A DNA stretch of 43,309 nt from a virus: the IMG/VR virus record IMGVR_UViG_3300012170_000002, positions 1-43,309 of that record; one strand, given 5' to 3'. The notes below the pieces were generated by a model, which did no database searches, had not been told where the DNA came from, and saw only the letters and a list, made by a program, of their open reading frames with translations. The translations under genes were made by a program, and so were the position numbers. This document shows, one piece after another, positions 38,193-43,309 of this stretch (positions are counted from its first letter, which is position 1; every line of letters begins with the position of its first letter).

Positions 38193-39186
38193 TGTAGATG
38201 TGTTTTTTGATATGATATGAGCTGACGTTTCTCTTGACAAATACACGCTCTGCATAATCTGTAATATCATTGATCCATGTACTGTTTTTCAGCGTACAGT
38301 AACCAAGGATATCTGATAAATGCACTATTGGTATATCGTAAATGTCAACATTTTTTCGCATTCCAAGAACACCGGTTTTGTCATTGTCGTACATGATAAA
38401 TAAATACGGTGTCTTTTTCATTAAATCCTTATACAGCCATTGCATAAGGAAAGCAGATTCACTGTTCAGGCTTACACACTTAATTCCTAGGTGTTCATAC
38501 ATTACAAGAACATCACGGTTCCCACCAATGATTCCAATGGCTGGTTCATGATCATTTAACGCTGAGTACCCGAATACTTCCTTTTCTGGGTTCATATTGT
38601 TTTTGAACTTAGATTTTTTCTCATGGAAAGGAGCATAAAATTTCTGTCCTTTGCCTTCTTGGAATAAGTATATAGGCTTTTGTTTTGTGGCGTGTGTGAC
38701 TATGTTTGGATGTTCTTTTAGATGAAACCACTTAATAGGAATTGTATTGTAAACTTTTAGTGTAGAAAGAGAGATACCTGTTTTCCACCAAAATTTTGTG
38801 TTGTCATTATCCCAATTTGTGGATTTATAAACAAACTCAGTTCTATCAAAGAATTTAGGTTTGGGGAGTTTAGGTATTTTCTTGATGGGTTTTCTTTTAT
38901 AGTCTTTAACATCTTCCAAATGGAAATCACTTGCAATAATATCAAGACCATCCCGGAAAGATACCTCATAATAGATCATTACATAACCAAAAGCGTCTAT
39001 AGCTTTAAATGCAAAGTCGTTATAAAGATACTTTCTGGAACGATTTCCATAAAATACATTAGCTGAAGGGTGTTTTTCTTCTCTTAACTCAGAAATGAAT
39101 GCCTTCCCTAATGTAAAATCATGGTTGATGTATTTCCGGAGGATATCAAGTTCATTGATGTGCTCAAGAATATCTTCTTTTTTCAT
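38128..39186 (-). CDS. DnaG-like primase (Toprim fold), 352 aa
   Basis: The N-terminus has the primase layout SELREEKHPSANVFYG and YNDFAFKAIDAFGYVMIYY but no zinc cysteines. The Toprim part is AIGIIGGNRDVLVMYEHLG, then VSLNSESAF and YLFIMYDNDKTGVLGMRKN. DND at 267-269 is the DxD motif. The usual Glu of motif I (GGEKD in related phage primases) is Asn here (GGNRD, 221-225), which is unusual. At 352 aa it lacks a helicase domain. It would prime DNA for the DnaB-family helicase two genes upstream. Its end overlaps the SMC-like gene by 65 bp. Confidence 0.8.
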   Translation of the reverse strand: MKKEDILEHINELDILRKYINHDFTLGKAFISELREEKHPSANVFYGNRSRKYLYNDFAFKAIDAFGYVMIYYEVSFRDGLDIIASDFHLEDVKDYKRKPIKKIPKLPKPKFFDRTEFVYKSTNWDNDNTKFWWKTGISLSTLKVYNTIPIKWFHLKEHPNIVTHATKQKPIYLFQEGKGQKFYAPFHEKKSKFKNNMNPEKEVFGYSALNDHEPAIGIIGGNRDVLVMYEHLGIKCVSLNSESAFLMQWLYKDLMKKTPYLFIMYDNDKTGVLGMRKNVDIYDIPIVHLSDILGYCTLKNSTWINDITDYAERVFVKRNVSSYHIKKHIYNAIKTYQNRKLQKVNRAQYTH

Positions 39187-39188
39187 CT

Positions 39189-39953
39189 CTAAAAAGGTAA
39201 ATCATCTTCTTTATCAGGGCTGGTTCCTATACTGTTCATATCAGCCGAAAAGTTATCGACATTGGAAGGAATACCTTCTTCGTTTTGATTGGGCAAGGAA
39301 GCGCTTTGATTACGTTTTTTGGCAAGCACTTTCTTTTTAGTAGTTTCACTGATTTTCCAAACCTTGTTTTTTATGCTTTTGTCAAGATTTTCAGCTTTTT
39401 TGATATCGCCTGTTATCGAAGTTATGGAAGGCATGTACAGCTCAGGAGAAAGAATAAGCCTGTCTTTGTAAACGATTTCACGGTGTATGACAATTCCGTA
39501 AAATGCTATTTCTCTTCCCTTGAAATGTTCTAATCCTTTAGTAAGAACTGTTGCAATTTCTTCAAGATCGGCTTCTTCATTTTTGAATTGAATTTGTTTA
39601 CCAAAAGCATCATCAATAAAACCATAAAGCTGTTCAAAAGAAATACATTTTGGATCTCCGGTTTCTTTATCTTCAAAGGTAAAGAATGGAAATTCCATAC
39701 GGAAATCAAAATAATTGTTTTTACTGTTTTTCAGGGCTGTATTTAATTTAAGAATAATTTTCTGAACTTTTTTTCTCTCGTCGGTTTTTTTATCGTTGAA
39801 CTCAAACGATGTGTGCTCAACGTCAACAATTACAAGTTTTCCAAGTCCTGTAGGAAATTTTTCCTTGTTCATGTTTTGAATGGATTTCTCTTTAGCTTCT
39901 TTACTCTCGCTAATTGTTTTTTCAAGTGCGTTTTTTCTTACATTAATTTTCAT
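39189..39953 (-). CDS. Phage single-stranded DNA-binding protein, 254 aa
   Basis: The tail SPDKEDDLPF is the acidic SSB C-terminal tip (compare DDDIPF in E. coli SSB), which recruits replication partners. The middle is beta-rich with aromatics (NNYFDFRMEFPFFTFEDKE, REIAFYGIVIHREIVY), as expected for an OB fold. A Lys/Asn/Ser-rich linker precedes the tip. No close family is recalled, but tip, size and position between helicase and primase agree. The start ATGA overlaps the stop of the small frame at 39950-40159. Its stop is 2 bp from the primase start. Confidence 0.75.
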   Translation of the reverse strand: MKINVRKNALEKTISESKEAKEKSIQNMNKEKFPTGLGKLVIVDVEHTSFEFNDKKTDERKKVQKIILKLNTALKNSKNNYFDFRMEFPFFTFEDKETGDPKCISFEQLYGFIDDAFGKQIQFKNEEADLEEIATVLTKGLEHFKGREIAFYGIVIHREIVYKDRLILSPELYMPSITSITGDIKKAENLDKSIKNKVWKISETTKKKVLAKKRNQSASLPNQNEEGIPSNVDNFSADMNSIGTSPDKEDDLPF

Positions 39954-40159
39954 AAGTTTGATTTTTTGTATAAATGTTTTAAACTCGTTATAAATATTAT
40001 AGCTAATGAAAAAGACATATTTTTTATTAATCCTTTTCGCATTGATAATTCATAAGCTGTACCAGGCTCTTTATTTAGTTGGTCAATAAGTTTCTTTTTT
40101 TTCTGATTTTTAAATGAATACGCAATGTCAATTATTTTTTGTACTCTTTGTGCTTTATA
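39950..40159 (-). pseudogene. Orphaned 3' part of a gene, probably the original DnaB C-terminus
   Basis: The leftward frame has no good start and begins right at the edge of the miniature element at 40159. It encodes 69 residues: KIIDIAYSFKNQKKKKLIDQ, then LNKEPGTAYELSMRKG, a hydrophobic SFSLAIIFITSL and a basic end. Its TGA overlaps the SSB gene ATG. Removing 40159-40217 joins it in frame with the DnaB gene (EW, then NKAQRVQK). An independent short protein from the ATG encoding MRKGLIKNM is possible but less likely. Confidence 0.5.
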
Positions 40160-40217
40160 TTAGGGAGCATAAAACCCATTCATCACTTTTGCGTGAAGCC
40201 GTGGGTGAGTAGTTCAC
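40159..40217 (+). mobile_element. Miniature IS605-type element (PATE-like), copy C
   Basis: It follows TTTAT (40154-40158), contains GGAGCATAAAACCCATTCATC, a TTCA-t-CaC-TTTT-GcG-TGAA hairpin, and ends in GTAGTTCAC, the same end as the tnpB right end at 29711. Length 59 bp, without coding capacity. It supplies the last eleven codons and TGA of the present DnaB gene. The insertion is not a multiple of three, so it shifts the frame. Confidence 0.65.
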
Positions 40218-41547
40218 TCCACTCATTAAATTTACAGTATTTTAGGTTTTCTAAATAACGAATTAGACCAAGTTCACTTTCCCTGTTTTTCGTCACGTCA
40301 AGAATAATCAAGTGTTCAAATACATTGTATTTTTCTTTGGACACTCGAAGTTTCTCTGCTATTTTTAAATCAGGAAATAATGAAGGGCGGTTCATAAGTA
40401 TAACCTGATTTGCATAATCTGCAATTCGAGAAGATCCCCGTACATCTGAATCTCTTAGTCTGTAACCTTCAGTCATGCGTTTTTTGTTCTGTGATTCCTT
40501 TGTTACGTGGTGAATAACGATAATAATGCCTTTGGTATAGTCACGTAATTCAACCAATTTTTTGGCAATTAAATCATCATTCTCCAATTGATGTTTCTTG
40601 TCAATTCCACTGACAAGACCAAGGTTATCAATAATCAAAACATTGGCTTTGGTTGGTCTCAAAATACAAAAGCGCTTAAAATCATTGCATATCTGATAGA
40701 TATTTTTCGGTTTGGTAATGAACTCTACATCATCCTTATCGTATTGATTGTAAATCGCTTCCATGTCCTTAATATTACGATCAGTTAAACTGTGATTTCG
40801 TGATTGAATTTGGCGTTCTGTTAAATTTAAGTAACTGCTAACAACATTACGAAGAATAGCTTCACCGGATACTTCATAAGTGTGCCAGTTAATTGCTACA
40901 TCTTTGTTGTGTTTTAATAAGTTAAAGGCATAATGAATAGAGAATTTTGTCTTTCCTGCCCCTTTTTGAGCAGCAATTAAAATGATGTTACCAGGACTAG
41001 TCGCTATGAAATGGTCAAAGTTTTTGTCTCCGGTTTCTAGGTAAGGCTTTTTTGCTCCAGATGCTTTCATTCGTACATCTTCAAGCATAGACTTGAAAGA
41101 TAATTTCAGTGTTTTTTGATCCTTGCTGTTTAAAGATAAATTGGAAATTTCTGTTTCGATTTTTTGTGTGATTTCGTCAGCAGGATATTCTCCAAGCATT
41201 TTTTTAATTGTTTGGCTGAGCTCTAAGAGTTTCTTTTCGTTGTAGTTACCAATAATTACTGAGAGGTGATATTGCCATTTATCTTCATCCTCATATTCGG
41301 TATTTATAAGGTTTTTGAAAATATCAATGTAATCTTCATTACCGCTTGATTCAAAAGCGTCAGTCATTGTTGATAAGCAGATTTCTTCATCTTGTTCTGA
41401 GATTAATTTGTAAATCGCCCAGAACATTGCATTTTTTTCATCCGTAAACATTGTTGCAGTAAGCTTTTTCTCTATAGAATAGTACACTGCCAGATGATTA
41501 AAGCATTGTTTTAAGATGTTTTTTTCATAATTTTTCTCCTTTACCAT
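40183..41547 (-). CDS. DnaB-family (SF4) replicative helicase, 454 aa, C-terminus cut by an insertion
   Basis: Residues 1-115 are a small helical N-terminal domain like that of DnaB. The RecA-like core starts at about 165, with Walker A AQKGAGKT at 193-200, TYEVSGEAILRN as motif 1a, IIDNLG with D307 as Walker B, IIVIHHVTKES as motif 3, and GYRLRDSDVRGSSRIADYAN as the arginine-finger region. KNRESELGLIRYLE is the usual DnaB end. The last residues, SELLTHGFTQK, are encoded by a miniature element at 40159-40217; without it the gene would read on for another 68 codons. It should still be functional as helicase. It overlaps the upstream gene by 23 bp. Confidence 0.9.
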   Translation of the reverse strand: MVKEKNYEKNILKQCFNHLAVYYSIEKKLTATMFTDEKNAMFWAIYKLISEQDEEICLSTMTDAFESSGNEDYIDIFKNLINTEYEDEDKWQYHLSVIIGNYNEKKLLELSQTIKKMLGEYPADEITQKIETEISNLSLNSKDQKTLKLSFKSMLEDVRMKASGAKKPYLETGDKNFDHFIATSPGNIILIAAQKGAGKTKFSIHYAFNLLKHNKDVAINWHTYEVSGEAILRNVVSSYLNLTERQIQSRNHSLTDRNIKDMEAIYNQYDKDDVEFITKPKNIYQICNDFKRFCILRPTKANVLIIDNLGLVSGIDKKHQLENDDLIAKKLVELRDYTKGIIIVIHHVTKESQNKKRMTEGYRLRDSDVRGSSRIADYANQVILMNRPSLFPDLKIAEKLRVSKEKYNVFEHLIILDVTKNRESELGLIRYLENLKYCKFNEWSELLTHGFTQK

Positions 41548-41854
41548 ATAGATAATAATCTAAATATTCATTTTTATCACTTTCCTTGAAGTCCTGAAGA
41601 AATATACGTTTTTCCAGATAATCAAAGAGATCTTTTTTTTTCGTATAGAACTGTTTTTCGCGACCCATATTTCGGCTGTCGATATACTCATTATACTCTT
41701 TGAATCGCTTTTTAATGAAGTCGAAATCAATGTTGTTACCATCGAGATCTGGAATCCACCCAAGAGCAAATTGCAAAGACGAAAATGCTTTATCAAAATC
41801 GCCAGTCGGATTTATTGGCCATAGTTCTTTATGAAACCGGTCTTTTAAATTCAT
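41525..41854 (-). CDS. Hypothetical replication-block protein, 109 aa
   Basis: No family is recognised. It is a small, charged, aromatic-rich helical protein (FHKELWPINPTGDFDKAF, KKKDLFDYLEKRIFLQDF). Its 3' end overlaps the DnaB helicase start by 23 bp, so the two are translated together. Phage helicase loaders are often small helical proteins encoded directly upstream of dnaB; this is possible here but unsupported by a motif. Confidence 0.75.
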   Translation of the reverse strand: MNLKDRFHKELWPINPTGDFDKAFSSLQFALGWIPDLDGNNIDFDFIKKRFKEYNEYIDSRNMGREKQFYTKKKDLFDYLEKRIFLQDFKESDKNEYLDYYLYGKGEKL

Positions 41855-41869
41855 AAGAATTTTTTAGTT

Positions 41870-42103
41870 TTAGTTCAACATTATTGTTGTGAATACAAAA
41901 TAGCGGGAAGGATACTTAAACGGAATACTTTTGAATTGGAGATAGTCGCCTTTTTCGTATATAATTTTCCTGTCCAAGATATAAAACTGATGTTTATCCA
42001 ACTCAGGGTTCATACGCAGAAAGTTGTCCAAACTCTCCACGTTTTTTTTCAACTTGAAGACGATTGGTGCTATCACTGTTCCAATTAATATTTCGTTTTT
42101 CAT
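41870..42103 (-). CDS. Hypothetical protein, 77 aa
   Basis: No family is recognised. A short N-terminal hydrophobic stretch (ILIGTVIAPIVFKL) may be a strand or a weak helix. The rest is basic and aromatic (QFYILDRKIIYEKGDYLQF). It is the first gene after the strong promoter at 42131-42160 and 15 bp before the next gene, which supports expression. Confidence 0.6.
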   Translation of the reverse strand: MKNEILIGTVIAPIVFKLKKNVESLDNFLRMNPELDKHQFYILDRKIIYEKGDYLQFKSIPFKYPSRYFVFTTIMLN

Positions 42104-42130
42104 AGTTTATCTTCTCGCAATTACTTGATA

Positions 42131-42160
42131 CAAATGTAAAGATAATATTAATTAATTCAA
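42131..42160 (-). promoter_or_regulatory. Strong Bacteroidetes-type promoter for the replication operon
   Basis: On the - strand TTG (42160-42158), a 19-base spacer and TACATTTG (42138-42131) match the Bacteroidetes -33/-7 consensus (TTG, TAnnTTTG) perfectly. Transcription would start near 42124, about 20 bp before the 77-aa gene. It overlaps the end of the preceding 109-aa gene. Use of the host primary sigma factor for the replication genes follows. Confidence 0.75.
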
Positions 42161-42481
42161 TAATTGTAACTCAATATTTATTCCTACATTTCTGTATTTG
42201 ATATTTCCATCTTTGTCTAATCCTGTGATTTTGAAATTGATAAGTTTTACTCTATGAGCAATTACATTTTCTAAGTATTTGAATTGCAGTTGTCCAATTT
42301 CTAATTTCATATTCCAATGTTTTACGGTACATTGAAGCGTATTTAAATCGATTTCAAAAGAAGATCGATCCATTTTATCAGGTAAAAGAGAAATATCAAA
42401 TAGGTTAAACTGGATTTTTGTTTTGGAAGTTCCAACCAATTTTGATCGGATAAATGTTCCATTTTCGTTGGTTATTAGCAT
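42152..42481 (-). CDS. Hypothetical protein, 109 aa
   Basis: No family is recognised. It is beta-rich with regular alternation (SKTKIQFNLFDISLL, LNTLQCTVKHWNMKLEIGQL, KLINFKITGLDKDGNIKY), consistent with a small barrel or sandwich. No cysteine motif or membrane segment. It is the first gene of the leftward block, divergent from the small rightward gene at 42552. Confidence 0.65.
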   Translation of the reverse strand: MLITNENGTFIRSKLVGTSKTKIQFNLFDISLLPDKMDRSSFEIDLNTLQCTVKHWNMKLEIGQLQFKYLENVIAHRVKLINFKITGLDKDGNIKYRNVGINIELQLLN

Positions 42482-42496
42482 TTTTCATTAAATTTG
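42468..42496 (+). promoter_or_regulatory. Bacteroidetes-type promoter for the small rightward gene
   Basis: TTG at 42468-42470, an 18-base spacer and TAAATTTG at 42489-42496 fit the Bacteroidetes consensus. It lies 55 bp upstream of the 77-aa gene on the + strand, overlapping the start of the divergent gene. Confidence 0.6.
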
Positions 42497-42551
42497 ATAA
42501 ATAATTATTGTAAATAAATTGTTATATTAATTAATTTCTAAATAAATTTAT

Positions 42552-42785
42552 ATGGTTTTGCAGGAGAAAAAAGTTATAAGTTACACAACATTAGTTAAAA
42601 CGAGACTTAGCAATGAATACGGAATTGAGCTTGATAGGCGTGCAATTCATCAAACAATTAATTATGCTCTTAAAAATATTGTAAACGCCATGTACCATTT
42701 ATGGTTAATCGAAATAAAGAATTATATGTTTATTCGGCCAAATCAACATCGAAGACAGCTAAAGTTGAATCAACTTAAAAGATAG
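42552..42785 (+). CDS. Small basic protein, 77 aa, divergent from the replication operon
   Basis: No family is recognised. It is strongly basic and helical: TTLVKTRLSNEYGIELDRRA, then IHQTINYALKNIVNAMYH, and a C-terminal NQHRRQLKLNQLKR. The composition suggests nucleic acid binding. A good promoter lies just upstream, and two tandem hairpins lie just downstream. It is the only rightward gene in this half. A role as early regulator or origin-region protein is possible but only inferred. Confidence 0.55.
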   Translation: MVLQEKKVISYTTLVKTRLSNEYGIELDRRAIHQTINYALKNIVNAMYHLWLIEIKNYMFIRPNQHRRQLKLNQLKR

Positions 42786-43309
42786 TTGTGATTATTGTAA
42801 AGTATGGCTTTCACAATAATTCGGAAGTACAAGATTGTACTTATCCTCTATTAATAGTTAAGAATTAATCTAAACTGTTATATTTATGAATTATTTTTCA
42901 CATTCATAAAATGTAAGCGTTTCATTTACAATATTATCATGTTATTCTATATGTGTTCCGGGGTTGAAAGTGTCAAAAAAAGTTTATAACTTCGTATCCT
43001 CAAATTACGCTCAGCATCTTTTTCTATTCTTATTCTATATTTTTTCTTTTCTTTTTAATCTTTTAAAAATTCCATTAATTTTCAAACTCTCGGAGATAAA
43101 CGCAGGGAAGGTGTAGTATAAAGCCAAAGCATCTGTATGCATTATATAGTAAATTCAATTGCTTTTTTTATAAATTGTCATATAGAAATTATTCAAGCAT
43201 TATAAAGGATTTGTGTCACAGGTTACATATACTTTGTTGGTTGTGCCAATCAAACTTTCCTGTCCTTCAGAATATACTTTCTCTACTAACATAACGTGCG
43301 CGTGCGCGT
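42786..43309. other. 524-bp non-coding end region
   Basis: Beyond the two hairpins there is no convincing gene on either strand. The sequence is AT-rich with pyrimidine tracts at about 43020-43070, and ends abruptly in alternating CG-rich bases (GTGCGCGTGCGCGT). It could hold an origin or early promoter region; nothing proves it. Confidence 0.5.
42791..42842. repeat. Two tandem hairpins after the 77-aa gene
   Basis: ATTATTGTAAAG/CTTTcACAATAAT (42791-42820) is a 12-bp stem with one bulged C and a 5-base loop. AAGTAC/GTACTT (42825-42842) is a second stem with loop AAGATT. No T run follows, so they are poor terminators. They may be protein-binding palindromes. Confidence 0.55.

Overview
The window looks like part of a lytic tailed phage of a Bacteroidetes host. 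Several signs point that way: low GC, little visible Shine-Dalgarno use, promoters of the Bacteroidetes form TTG-N19-TAnnTTTG, and a Bacteroidetes-style signal peptide ending SFSQ. The layout is a rightward structural/virion block converging on a leftward replication and accessory block. A giant virion-type protein carries a DxDxD RNA polymerase signature. Together these recall crAss-like phages, especially lineages with giant fused RNA polymerase proteins. That assignment is inference. No terminase, portal or capsid gene is in the window to test it, and no integrase or tRNA was seen.

Region 1 (1-23418, + strand) holds virion genes. A 5'-truncated gene is followed after 8 bp by one uninterrupted 6605-codon gene (629-20446). 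It encodes a hydrophobic/helical N-terminus, long coiled coils, an SF1 helicase, a possible RecB-like nuclease fold, two separate zincin (HExxH) domains, a two-barrel RNA polymerase core (GSDYDID) and a hydrophobic C-terminus. Two unknown genes and a probable tail fibre gene follow. The block ends at a bidirectional terminator (23421-23448).

Region 2 (23430-31060, mostly - strand) is accessory and looks fluid. It has an HNH endonuclease, a GH16-type glycoside hydrolase, a KilA-N antirepressor-like protein with a structured leader, a gene split by an in-frame TGA, a DNA methyltransferase, a DnaA-IV-like HTH protein, a PD-(D/E)XK nuclease, small membrane and unknown proteins, a frameshifted remnant repeating the tail of the split gene, and a complete IS605-type tnpB element.

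Region 3 (31302-42481, - strand) is the replication/recombination operon. In transcription order it has small unknown genes, a DnaB-family helicase, an SSB-like protein with an acidic DDLPF tail, a DnaG-like primase, an SMC/SbcC-like ATPase, a RecA-fold (Sak4/AAA_24-like) ATPase, a Cas4/RecB-like nuclease with four cysteines, a 297-aa unknown, a zinc-ribbon protein, a secreted/lipid-facing small protein, and an SF2 helicase. A strong Bacteroidetes promoter at 42131-42160 sits at its head, and a perfect 12-bp terminator stem (31302-31332) at its end.

The most unusual features are the giant fused protein and a set of three related transposon ends. The tnpB element and two miniature elements of about 50-60 bp (33624-33674 and 40159-40217) share a TTTAT left flank, a GGAGC(G/A)TAAAACCCATTCATC core and a TAGTTCAC-like right end. 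Removing the second miniature element in silico joins the DnaB helicase frame to a downstream 68-codon open frame without a stop, so the element appears to have truncated the helicase gene.

The last 524 bp contain two tandem hairpins and no convincing gene.
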